Assembly: GCF_016862315.1 (NCBI RefSeq)
Contig: NZ_BOMS01000130.1
Coordinates: forward strand, 1-64,000
Length of the DNA: 64,000 nt
Reading direction: 5' to 3'
From: Actinoplanes palleronii
Lineage (GTDB): Bacteria > Actinomycetota > Actinomycetes > Mycobacteriales > Micromonosporaceae
Shown piece after piece: positions 44,436 to 52,535 of this stretch. The notes under the pieces are model-generated. The model saw only the letters and a program-made list of their open reading frames with translations. It was not told the origin of the DNA and searched no databases. The number at the start of each line of letters is the position of its first letter. The stretch's first letter is position 1. The translations under genes were made by a program, and so were the position numbers.

Positions 44436-45641
44436 CTACTGGTTGAGAGAGCAGGTGGAAAGGCCCTCGGCGTTCAGGTTCGGCTTCGCGGCGGTGCGGC
44501 CGATCGCGGTTTCCATCCGGTTGATGGTCGAGAACCGCTTGTCCTTCAGCGGGCCAAGAATCGCATTCTGGATGAAGTTCGCGCCGCCCTGACCCTTGGT
44601 CGAGACGATCCGGTTGTTGGCTTCCTGGATCTGGGTCTGCAGCAGCGCCAGGTTCCGATCGATTTCGGCCTGGGCCGACGCCGGGATCGCCACGTTGATC
44701 GTCACGTCCGGGCAGTTGACCGTCGCGGTGCCGGTGTTGTTGCCGGCCGGCGCGGTGGTCGCGCCGGCGGTCGGCGCGGCCGTCGCGGTCGCGGTCGGTT
44801 CCGCCGTGGCGCCACCGCCGGCGGCGTCACCCGCTTCGTTCAGCGAGCAGGCCGACAGGCCCTCGGCGTTCAGGTCCGGCTTCGCGGCCTGGCGACCGAT
44901 AGCGGTCTCCATCCGGTTGATCGTGGCGAACCGCTTGTCCTCCAGCGGGCCGAGGATCGCGTTCTGGATGAAGTTCACGCCGCCCTGGCCGATCGTGGTG
45001 GCCAGGCGGTTGTTCGCTTCCTTGATCTGCGTCTGGAGCAGCGCCAGGTTCCGATCGATCTCGGCCTGGGCCGACGCCGGGATCGCGACGTTGATCTTCA
45101 CGTCCGGGCAGTTGACGGTCGGCGCTGCGGCCGTGCCACCGGTCGAGCCGGCGGCACCGGTCGCGGCCGGGACCGCGGTCGGCTCGGGCGCCGCGTTGCC
45201 GCCGCCGTTCTGGTTCAGCGCGCAGGTGGCGAGCGAGTCGACCGGCAGGTTCGGCTTGGCCGCGGTGCGCCCGATCGAGATCGCGATCCGATCAATAGTG
45301 GACGCGCGCTTGTCCTTCAGCGGGCCGAGGATCGCGTTCTGGATGAAGTTCACCCCGCCCTCGCCGACTGAGGTCGACAGGCGCTTGTTGGCCTCCTGGA
45401 TCTGCGTGTTGAGCAGGGCCAGGTTGCGCTCCACCTCGGCCTTGGCCGACGCCGGGACGGCCGGCAGCGCCGGCGCGACCTGCGGGCAGTTCACGGTGGG
45501 CACGGCCTCCGAGGTCGCCGCGTTCGCCACACCGAGACCCACGCCGGCCACGGCCACCGCGACGCCCGCGATGGCGAAGCCTCGCCAGCGCCGCACATTG
45601 GATCCCCCCGCGTTACTCCGGTAGCTCCGGTAGCGCTTCAT
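44436..45641 (-). CDS. Secreted protein made of three copies of an unrecognised ~93-residue domain
   Basis: 401 residues. A basic N-terminus plus hydrophobic stretch (GFAIAGVAVAVAGVGLGVANA) forms a signal peptide. Three repeats follow at about 45213-45491, 44838-45115 and 44439-44717, separated by Ala/Thr/Gly/Pro linkers. Each has NCP at its start, then IPASAQAEIDRNLALLQTQI, EANNR, a G-GG-NFIQNAILGPL block, DKR--TI-R---IGR-AAKP-L and a final C-LN. Two cysteines per repeat at its ends suggest one disulfide each. Repeats 2 and 3 are nearly identical even in DNA. No known domain recognised. Likely an extracellular helical binding or wall-associated module. Long leader upstream (45642-45858). Confidence 0.75.
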   Translation of the reverse strand: MKRYRSYRSNAGGSNVRRWRGFAIAGVAVAVAGVGLGVANAATSEAVPTVNCPQVAPALPAVPASAKAEVERNLALLNTQIQEANKRLSTSVGEGGVNFIQNAILGPLKDKRASTIDRIAISIGRTAAKPNLPVDSLATCALNQNGGGNAAPEPTAVPAATGAAGSTGGTAAAPTVNCPDVKINVAIPASAQAEIDRNLALLQTQIKEANNRLATTIGQGGVNFIQNAILGPLEDKRFATINRMETAIGRQAAKPDLNAEGLSACSLNEAGDAAGGGATAEPTATATAAPTAGATTAPAGNNTGTATVNCPDVTINVAIPASAQAEIDRNLALLQTQIQEANNRIVSTKGQGGANFIQNAILGPLKDKRFSTINRMETAIGRTAAKPNLNAEGLSTCSLNQ

Positions 45642-45858
45642 GTGTGTCGCCTTCCCCTCGGACCACGTTCGTGTTTCTCAATCCGTCCTTACGGGAACGC
45701 TCCCACTGCGGATCGAACTAAAGGAAAACTTAAGGATCAAGGGGCAGACGTCTTAAGGTCGCACTTATTCTTCGGCTCCCCGCCATTCCCGGAAAAGCTC
45801 CGCTGAACTGCGAAAACCCCCACCATCGGCAGGGGTTTCCGCGTTCCGTTCCGGACAG

Positions 45859-46329
45859 CTAGCTTTCCTGTACGAAATGGCCCAGCACGCCGATCTGCCG
45901 GTCGATGCCCCGGACCGCCTCCTCGGTGTGCGGCCGGCCGTCGATCTGTGCCCGCATCACCCGCAGCCCGTCCAGCAGGGCGGCCCGCAGATCGTCCAGG
46001 AGCACCTCACCGGTCGCGATCGAGTACACGTTCTCCTCGTCCTCGTCGCAGTTCGCCTCGATGTGCACCGTCGGCTCGGCCGCACCGGTCCGCCGGTAGT
46101 ACAGGAAGTACGACCCGTCGAAGATGTACGAGAACGCGTCCGGCTCACCGTCACGGAGCGCCGCGTACGCCGTCACCGCGGAGCCGAGAACCGACAGCGG
46201 GAAGTCGGACCAGTCGCTGCCGGGGAAGTCCACCCCGTGCAGCGTCAGCCACACCCGGCCGGTGACGATCCCGTCAGCCGTCGCCGGTGTGCGCATCCCG
46301 GCGACCCGCCAGGTGATCGGGCCGGCCAT
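45859..46329 (-). CDS. Probable immunity protein for the EndoU toxin
   Basis: 156 residues from ATG 46329. The toxin gene's TGA and this ATG share one base (TGATG), a tight coupling typical of toxin-immunity pairs. Small, acidic, no signal peptide or TM segment: GIVTGRVWLTLHGVDFPGSDWSDFPLSVLG, an aromatic patch FSYIFDGSYFLYYRR and an acidic HIEANCDEDEENVY run (each quoted by its core words). Acidity suits a protein that masks an RNase. I do not recognise the immunity family. A longer frame to 46524 lies inside the toxin gene. Confidence 0.7.
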   Translation of the reverse strand: MAGPITWRVAGMRTPATADGIVTGRVWLTLHGVDFPGSDWSDFPLSVLGSAVTAYAALRDGEPDAFSYIFDGSYFLYYRRTGAAEPTVHIEANCDEDEENVYSIATGEVLLDDLRAALLDGLRVMRAQIDGRPHTEEAVRGIDRQIGVLGHFVQES

Positions 46330-48803
46330 CAGTTCAGCTTCGGATAGATGGTGCGCATGATCCCGCTGTCCTTGTTGATGATGAATTCGTACAGTTTGCC
46401 ATTGACCCGGGCCTGCGCCTGGATCATCCGGGTCCCGGAGTCCCAGCCGACCACCCGAGGATTGCTCCGGAACGCCGACGCGGCCACCTCGGTGATCTGG
46501 TCGTCGGTCACGGTGCTCGGCCACAGGTTCTTCCCGCTGTGCACCCCCGCGCCGCCCGGCACGTGGTTCTCCCGCACGTGCGGGATGTCCACGCCGTTGA
46601 GGCTCTTGGGCAGCTTGACGTTCTTGAGCGCGTTCGGGGACCGCGCCATCGGGCAGTTGTGAACCAGCACCGCCGTGTCGCCGGCGTGCACGAAGTACGT
46701 GTGATAGCCCGCGACGGTCAGGTTGTACATGTCCTGGCTGCCGGTGAACGACCGGACCCCGGCCACCTCGGCCGTCACCCCGGCGGGCGTACGCAGCGCG
46801 GTGCCCTCGGCGAGGTCCTCCGCGTCGACCCAGGCACGCGCGTCCGCGTCCCAGAACGGGTGCTCGCCGGTCGTGTGCACGACGGCGTCCGGCCCGCCGC
46901 CGGCCACCGTGACGTCGGTCAGCTCGGTGTCGGTGTGCACGTGCACCGCGGTCACCGGCTCCGGCACCGGACGCCCGGTGATCGTGTCCCCGGCCAGGAC
47001 CAGGTCGCCGGCCCGCAGCGAGGCGATCGGCGCGGTACCCCCGCCGCCGAGCACCACCCGGGTCTCCGGCCGGAAACTGTTGAGGCAGGCGTCACCGACG
47101 TCGTCGAGCGTGCGGGTGCCGAGGTAGGTGAGCCCCTCGTCGGTCTGCGCGTAGATCCGGCCGTCGCTGCTGTAGAACAGCTTGGCGCCGCCGCCGGAGA
47201 GGACCGCCTCGGTCCACGTCACCCCGGCCTGCTTCGACAACCCCGCGGGCGGGCCGGACAGGACCCGGGTGGTCCAGCCGGCCGGCAGACTCGCACCGGC
47301 CCGCAGTGCGGCGACCGCGTCCTTGGTCTTCTTCAGCACCCCGCCGGCCTTGTTCAGCTTGCCGGTCACCCCGGCCAGGTCCGCGGCCTTGCCGATGCCC
47401 TTGACGTACCCGAGGACGAAGACCGCGCCGAGCGCCCGTTCGGTGCCGTTGAGCGGCTGCCCGGTGACCACGTCCTTGCCGGTGATCGCCCCGGACAGGC
47501 CCAGCGCGTCACCGATCCCTGGCGTGACGCCGAGCAGCAGCGACATGTACTGGTCACGGCTCTGCTGGTCGTTGAGCCGCTGCAGGCGCTCCTCCGGAGT
47601 GCCCTGGAACGGGTCGTCGTAGAAGTCGCCGAAGTTCGACAGCGACATGCCGCTGCCCAGCATGGCCTTGATGTTCGGGAAGTCGGCGACCGCCGCGTTC
47701 ATCTGATCCATGCCGGCGTTCATCTCGTCGAGCCCGGCGATCATCTGGTCCATACCGGCGTTCGCCTGCTTGATCCCGGCGTTGATCTGATCCATGGCGA
47801 CGTTGGCGGCGGCGATGGACCGGTTCATCTCGTCGAGGCTCTGGTTGACCTGCCCGATCGCGGCGTTCATCTGGGTCATCGCCCGGTTCGCCCCGTCGAG
47901 CCCGGTGTTGATCTGCTGGAGGTCGCTGGTGATGCCCGGAAGCGCCTCGGCGAGCGTGGCCAGGACCTGCGCGACGGCGGCGGTGCCCTGAGCCACCGTC
48001 TTCAGGTCGTCGATCGTGCCCGTGACCTTCGCGCTGATCGCACCGGTCGACGGCACCAGCGCGGTCATGGTGTTCCCGGAGCCGGTCAGCGCGGTGGCGC
48101 CCTGTGCCAGCGCGCTCGCCGCGGACAGATACCGGGTGCGGCGCTCGTCGAGGTCGCCCTGCCAGCCGCCGAGGACCGCGCCGATCGTGCCGTTCCACTC
48201 GGAGAAGCCGGCCAGCGCGGTGGTCATCTCCGGCCGCAGGGTGGCCGCGGAACCGCCGGACTGCTGAGCGGCCAGTGCCGACCGCAGCGCGGCGATCTGC
48301 CCCGTGCCGTCGCCCAACGCCTCGGTCAGGTCGGCGACGATCGCGCGGGCGTCCGCGCTCAGCGGGGGCACACTGCCGCGGAACACGTCGATCGCGTAAC
48401 CCGAGGTCACCAGCTGGGCGGCGACGGCGCCGACGCGCACCCGGGTGTCGGTGATGCACTGCTTGACCTGCGTGTAAAGGACGGTCAGGGTGCTGCCCGA
48501 AGCACTGTTGACGCAGGTCAGAGCGGCCGGAAGGGTGAAGCCCGAGTCGACGGCGCACTGCCGGAACTTCGCCAGCCGGGCCACCTTCTGCAGCAGCGTG
48601 TCGTTGTTCCCGCTCGTTCCGGGCGGCAGCACCTGATCGAGGCACTGGGTCAGGATCTCGAGGGAGGAGGAGGTCGTGCCGGTGGCGGCGGTGGCCGGTA
48701 CCGGGGGCGACCCGAGGAACAGCGTCAGCACGAGGGCGGACGCCAGGAGAGCCTTACGCAAGGACGAACCCTTCGGAGCACTATGGACGATGCCGCCGGA
48801 CAT
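46329..48803 (-). CDS. Secreted polymorphic toxin: coiled-coil, pre-toxin, Hint and EndoU-like RNase domains
   Basis: 824 residues from ATG 48803 (TTG 48761 with GAAGGG upstream is an alternative). Signal peptide KALLASALVLTLFLGSPP ending ATAA. A large helical region follows, with about 70 residues of near-repeats such as MNAAIGQVNQSLDEMN and QINAGIKQANAGMDQM (about 308-375). A pre-toxin TG-like segment is LLGVTPGIGDALGLSGAITG (about 421). The Hint/intein-like domain runs from ACLNSFRPETRVVL (first Cys about 572), through TTGEHPFWDADARAWV, to the splice-like end VLVHNC (about 716). The C-terminal ~108 residues have HVRENHVPGG, GVHSGKNLWP and a final IMRTIYP, the layout of bacterial EndoU nucleases. 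Predicted Hint autocleavage would release an RNase effector. Confidence 0.85.
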   Translation of the reverse strand: MSGGIVHSAPKGSSLRKALLASALVLTLFLGSPPVPATAATGTTSSSLEILTQCLDQVLPPGTSGNNDTLLQKVARLAKFRQCAVDSGFTLPAALTCVNSASGSTLTVLYTQVKQCITDTRVRVGAVAAQLVTSGYAIDVFRGSVPPLSADARAIVADLTEALGDGTGQIAALRSALAAQQSGGSAATLRPEMTTALAGFSEWNGTIGAVLGGWQGDLDERRTRYLSAASALAQGATALTGSGNTMTALVPSTGAISAKVTGTIDDLKTVAQGTAAVAQVLATLAEALPGITSDLQQINTGLDGANRAMTQMNAAIGQVNQSLDEMNRSIAAANVAMDQINAGIKQANAGMDQMIAGLDEMNAGMDQMNAAVADFPNIKAMLGSGMSLSNFGDFYDDPFQGTPEERLQRLNDQQSRDQYMSLLLGVTPGIGDALGLSGAITGKDVVTGQPLNGTERALGAVFVLGYVKGIGKAADLAGVTGKLNKAGGVLKKTKDAVAALRAGASLPAGWTTRVLSGPPAGLSKQAGVTWTEAVLSGGGAKLFYSSDGRIYAQTDEGLTYLGTRTLDDVGDACLNSFRPETRVVLGGGGTAPIASLRAGDLVLAGDTITGRPVPEPVTAVHVHTDTELTDVTVAGGGPDAVVHTTGEHPFWDADARAWVDAEDLAEGTALRTPAGVTAEVAGVRSFTGSQDMYNLTVAGYHTYFVHAGDTAVLVHNCPMARSPNALKNVKLPKSLNGVDIPHVRENHVPGGAGVHSGKNLWPSTVTDDQITEVAASAFRSNPRVVGWDSGTRMIQAQARVNGKLYEFIINKDSGIMRTIYPKLN

Positions 48804-48967
48804 TACCGGCGAGTAACCGTGGCTTCGGCCCCGAACATCGCCTCTGTGCCGGTGCGCACAAAGCGCTCCGCCCGGGCGGCGGGCCCCGCTCGGGCGACGG
48901 TAGGGACCGGCTGAACCTGTCAAGATCGTGGTTGATTCCGGCGGGCGATATGCCACACTCGGCGACC

Positions 48968-49681
48968 ATGACCCTGCCTCCCGAGGTCCGCGCGATCGTC
49001 CGAACCCGCCTCGCCCCGGAGACCGCGACGGCCTACCTGAACCTGGCCCGCCCCTCGATCGGCTATGCCCCGGCCGACGAGGGCTGGAGCGCGTTCGGCG
49101 GCGACCCCTCGGTGGCGGCCTTCGTCTGGCCGTGGTTCCAGGGTCGTCCGATGCTGATGCTGGCCCAGATCGACTGCGCCGAGTCCGTCGAGCTGCTCGG
49201 CCGCGAGTGGCCGTTCCCCGCCGAGGGCCGCCTGCTGTTCTTCCACGACGACGACTTCTCGGCCGGCTTCCCCGGCGACCACGGTGACGACGGCTGCCAG
49301 GTCCTGCACGTGGCCGACGCCCCGGTCGCCCCGCTCCCCGAGCCGCGCCGCACCATCCCCGCGCTCCCCCTGGTCCCGACCGCCCGGGGAGCGATCCCGA
49401 ACTGGCACGACGACCTCGCCGAGCACCTGGGCCTGACCATCCGCGAGCTGATCGATCTGTCCGAGGATTTGACCCCGCACCTGCCCAAGCCCCGCCACCG
49501 CCTGCTCGGTTACCACGACAACCGGGACATCCCGGTGACCGGTCACCGCCCGCTGCTGCAGCTCACCGCCGAGGAGGGCACGACGTGGGGGCCGGTGACC
49601 AGCGTGACCTTCTGGATCACCGAAGCCGACCTGCGCACCGGCATCCTCGCCAACGTCCGCCGCTCCTACGCCTCCCCGTGA
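48968..49681 (+). CDS. DUF1963 (YwqG-like) protein
   Basis: 237 residues from ATG 48968. Family-like features: FVWPWFQGRPMLMLAQIDC, WPFPAEGRLLFFHDDD, and the C-terminal HRLLGYHDNRDIPVTG followed by LLQLTAEEGT and VTFWITEADLR. DUF1963 proteins are small cytosolic proteins of unknown function that are common near toxin/immunity loci. It is divergent from the secreted toxin gene, with 164 nt between. A role as a further immunity protein is possible but unproved. Confidence 0.8.
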   Translation: MTLPPEVRAIVRTRLAPETATAYLNLARPSIGYAPADEGWSAFGGDPSVAAFVWPWFQGRPMLMLAQIDCAESVELLGREWPFPAEGRLLFFHDDDFSAGFPGDHGDDGCQVLHVADAPVAPLPEPRRTIPALPLVPTARGAIPNWHDDLAEHLGLTIRELIDLSEDLTPHLPKPRHRLLGYHDNRDIPVTGHRPLLQLTAEEGTTWGPVTSVTFWITEADLRTGILANVRRSYASP

Positions 49682-49736
49682 CCCCCGCCGCGGCCCGCCC
49701 GGCCGGGGGGGCGGAGTTCCGGCGCGGAACACGCGA

Positions 49737-49803
49737 CCACCCCGCCCGGCGGGCACGCCACGGCCCGGTGCGGGCCGAAGCGTGCCGCCACAGGGCGGGG
49801 TGG
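49737..49803. terminator. Long nested hairpin between convergent genes
   Basis: Three nested stems: CCACCCCGCCC/GGGCGGGGTGG (49737-49747 with 49793-49803), then GGCGGGCACGC/GCGTGCCGCC (49748-49758 with 49780-49789, one bulge), then CGGCCC/GGGCCG (49761-49766 with 49772-49777). It spans 67 nt of the 149-nt gap and should terminate both flanking genes. Confidence 0.7.
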
Positions 49804-49830
49804 CTGCGGTCAGTGCGTACCGGAAAGGGG

Positions 49831-51123
49831 TTATCGCAGGCAGAGGCGGCCGGCGCCGGACTGCGCGGTGACCACCGCCGGGACCTGCGCCGTCGGGGTG
49901 AGCGGGCCGGCCCGCAGCACCGGCGTCCACCCGGCATCCGCGCCCAGGTCCGGGTCGTGGGTCGCGTTGTACTCGGACAGCAGGCTGACCGCGGTGACCG
50001 GGCCGGTGCCGATCCGGGTCAGCGTGCCCTTCTCGGTCAGCGCGCTGCCGCCCCAGTTGTAGACGATCTCGTCGAGGCCGATGTCGGCGCTGCGGAGCAG
50101 GAAGTTGTTCTCCGCGTAGATCGCCGAGTAGACACCGGCGCCCCACGAGTACTGGTAGGTGTCCTCGTCGGTGGCGTAGTAGTAGTTGTCGTAGACGTCC
50201 ACCTGTCCGAATCGGACACGCGGCGCGCGCTGGCCGACGTTGGCGAACTTGTTGTGGTGGACCGTGACGCGGAGTTTGCCGACGTCCGCGCCGACCGTGT
50301 TGGTGGAGCCGATCAGCATGGTCTTGTCGTGCTCCTGGAACACGTTGTACGAGATCGTCACCAGGTCCGAAGCCCGGATCACGTCGAGCGCCCCGTCGTG
50401 CACCTGGTACGGCCGCCCGAAGTACTCCGGCTGCCCCGAGTCCACATTGTTCCCGTCACTGAACGTGTTGTGGTCGGCCCAGACATGGGTGCCGCCGGTC
50501 AGCGTGATCAGGTCGTACGCGGAGTTCCAGTTGCCGGCCGCGCCGTCGGTCGGGTCCCAGAGCGGGAAGCAGTCGGCGGCGTCCTCGAGGCGCAGGTTCC
50601 GGATGATCACGTTGTCGGCGGTGGAGACGAGCAGGTTCAGGCCGATCAGCCGGGCGTTGGCCAGCCCGACGATCGTGGTGTTGGACGGCACCTTGAGCTG
50701 CACGTCGGCGGCCTGGTTCTTCGCCGACCGCACCCGAGCCTCCTCGAGCGGCCCGGCCGGTTTGACCGTGGTCCCCTCGTACGCGGCCAGGAACGCGTCC
50801 AGCGAGTACGCCGGGTCGGCGTACGTGGCGCAGTCGCCGTTGCGCCGCAGCGTGCCGGCGACCAGCACGATCCGGGGTGCGGTGTCGGTCCCGGCGAGCG
50901 CGGCGGCGAGCTCGTCCCGGGTCCGGACGACATAGACGTGATCGTCGGCGGCGGCGGAGCCACCGGTGGTCCCGGTCCCGGACGCCGCCCAGCCGTCGGA
51001 GGCGGGAAGGACGTCCCTGGCGACAGCGGGGACGGTCAGGGAAACAGCGGACACGGGGGTGATGGCGACGCCGGCGAGGAGGAGGCCGGCGGTCACCGCG
51101 AGAGCGGATTGTCGAAGAAGCAT
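49831..51123 (-). CDS. Secreted pectate lyase, polysaccharide lyase family 1 type
   Basis: 430 residues with signal peptide SALAVTAGLLLAGVAI ending SAVS. A parallel beta-helix pattern with the family-1 core: NTTIVGLANARLIGLNL, NVIIRNLRLEDAADCF, THVWADHNTFSDG (calcium-site Asp/His-Asn), YQVHDGALDVIRASDLVTISYN (core words HDGALD), KTMLIGS, and KLRVTVHHNKFANVGQRAPRVRFG, whose RAPRVRFG carries the catalytic-type Arg. It cleaves polygalacturonate by beta-elimination outside the cell, feeding the uronate operon that starts 14 nt upstream on the same strand. Confidence 0.92.
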   Translation of the reverse strand: MLLRQSALAVTAGLLLAGVAITPVSAVSLTVPAVARDVLPASDGWAASGTGTTGGSAAADDHVYVVRTRDELAAALAGTDTAPRIVLVAGTLRRNGDCATYADPAYSLDAFLAAYEGTTVKPAGPLEEARVRSAKNQAADVQLKVPSNTTIVGLANARLIGLNLLVSTADNVIIRNLRLEDAADCFPLWDPTDGAAGNWNSAYDLITLTGGTHVWADHNTFSDGNNVDSGQPEYFGRPYQVHDGALDVIRASDLVTISYNVFQEHDKTMLIGSTNTVGADVGKLRVTVHHNKFANVGQRAPRVRFGQVDVYDNYYYATDEDTYQYSWGAGVYSAIYAENNFLLRSADIGLDEIVYNWGGSALTEKGTLTRIGTGPVTAVSLLSEYNATHDPDLGADAGWTPVLRAGPLTPTAQVPAVVTAQSGAGRLCLR

Positions 51124-51136
51124 GACGTGCTCCGAT

Positions 51137-51472
51137 TCAGGCGACGGGTTCTAGATGCATCCAGGTGAAGACCAGCGGGTCGGCGCCCTGACTGATCAGG
51201 TGGTGGTCCTCGCCCGGTTCGAACACCACGACGTCACCGGCCTGGAACCGGTCGGCCTCGACACCCTCGATCTCGATGGCGCCGCTGCCCTGCACGATGA
51301 CGAAGACTTCGGGGACGGTGTGCACGTGCCGGCCCGGCTCGTCGTGGGTGCGGAAGCCGGGCTGGGCGTAGACCCGGAACCCGCCCCGCTCCACGACGTG
51401 CCCGGGCAGGACGCTGGTGAAGGTCGGACCGCGGTGGTGGTCCGCCAGGTCAGTGAGCTTCAGTTTGCGCAT
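51137..51472 (-). CDS. Single-domain cupin
   Basis: 111 residues from ATG 51472. Cupin motif 1: HDEPGRHVHTVPEVFVIVQGSG (key His-x-His and Glu); motif 2: AGDVVVFEPGEDHHL. Overlaps the end of the Gfo/Idh/MocA gene by 23 nt, so it is in the uronate operon. A KdgF-like role in linearising unsaturated uronates released by pectate lyase would fit the context, but the sequence alone says only metal-binding cupin. Gene order places it directly before the pectate lyase. Confidence 0.8.
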   Translation of the reverse strand: MRKLKLTDLADHHRGPTFTSVLPGHVVERGGFRVYAQPGFRTHDEPGRHVHTVPEVFVIVQGSGAIEIEGVEADRFQAGDVVVFEPGEDHHLISQGADPLVFTWMHLEPVA

Positions 51473-52535
51473 GGTGCAGGGCTCCCTTCCATGGGCTGAC
51501 CGCCCAGGCGATATCACTTTCGGACGGCAGGAGGCCGGTGGCGGCGACCTGCCGGACCAATTCGTCGGCGCCGGGCAGGATGTTCCCGCCGCCGTCCGGG
51601 TGCGGCCGCAGGAACGAGGCCGGGATCGGCTCCGGCGGCGCCGAGGAGACGATCGCCTCGGCGACCGCGGTGAACGTCCGGGTCCGCTCGAGCGGCACGA
51701 TCAGCGGGTCGCCGGAGAGCAGGTTCTCCAGCAGCCCAACACGTCCGGATATTTCGTGGAATGACGTGTCACCGGACAGCACCACCCGGTCCGTCGGGTA
51801 CTCCAACACGTCCGCCCCGACCCGGATCTCCCCGGCCACGAACACCGACGACGCCAGCGTCACCGCCACCGTGATCGTCCGCTGATCCGAACCGGCCAGC
51901 CGGAGGAACGTCGTGTCATCAGTCTGGATCTCCCGGGTTCGATAGCGCTCCAACTCCATCGTCACCGGCTCGAACCCGTCCGCCACGGACAGGGCCTGCA
52001 TCAGCGCGTGCGCGAACGGGTTGACCAGCGCCCCGTCGAACGTCGCCTGCCGACCGGCCCACGGCGCCCGCCGGTAGTAGGAGTCCGCCCGCCACCACGC
52101 TCCGGCCGCGGACACCGGTGTAGCGCTGCCCGCGGTAGCCGTCCGGAACCGGTCGAGCGCCGCCGAACCGAGCGCCTGAAAACCGACCTGGCACCGCCGC
52201 CCGCTGTCCCGGATCGCCGCGGCCAGCCGATCGTGCTCGGCGAGCGTGGTCACCGGCGGCTTCTCCAGGAGCAGGTCCGCGCCGGCCGCGAGACAGTCCA
52301 GGGCGATCGGCAGGTGGGTGTGCGGCGGCGTACAAATGATCACCGCATCCGGGCGGACGGCCCGCAGCATCGCGGCGTGGTCGTCGAAGAACGGCACACC
52401 CGGTTCGGGCTCGACCGGACTCCGGTCACAGAGGGCGGCGATCTCCAGATCGCCGCGATCGGCAAGATCTTTGAGGGTACGGCGGTGCGAGACCCCGTGA
52501 CCCCCCGCGCCGATCAGCGCGACCCGCGGCGTCAT
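51450..52535 (-). CDS. Gfo/Idh/MocA-family oxidoreductase
   Basis: 361 residues from ATG 52535, which overlaps the stop of the uxuB-like gene (ATGA). Rossmann start VALIGAGGHGVSHRRTL, DAVIICTPPHTHLPIALDCL, LLLEKPPVTT with the EKP lysine, and GALVNPFAHALMQAL in the substrate domain. NAD(P)-dependent oxidation/reduction of a sugar or uronate. The substrate is unknown, but the operon deals with hexuronates. Confidence 0.87.
   Translation of the reverse strand: MTPRVALIGAGGHGVSHRRTLKDLADRGDLEIAALCDRSPVEPEPGVPFFDDHAAMLRAVRPDAVIICTPPHTHLPIALDCLAAGADLLLEKPPVTTLAEHDRLAAAIRDSGRRCQVGFQALGSAALDRFRTATAGSATPVSAAGAWWRADSYYRRAPWAGRQATFDGALVNPFAHALMQALSVADGFEPVTMELERYRTREIQTDDTTFLRLAGSDQRTITVAVTLASSVFVAGEIRVGADVLEYPTDRVVLSGDTSFHEISGRVGLLENLLSGDPLIVPLERTRTFTAVAEAIVSSAPPEPIPASFLRPHPDGGGNILPGADELVRQVAATGLLPSESDIAWAVSPWKGALHHAQTEAH

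Noticed and set aside
49815..49833. CCCCTTTCCGGTACG after the pectate lyase stop as a fourth copy of the post-stop composite repeat
   Set aside because: Only the short leading GTACG part matches; the 27-nt core and the 53-nt hairpin are absent.
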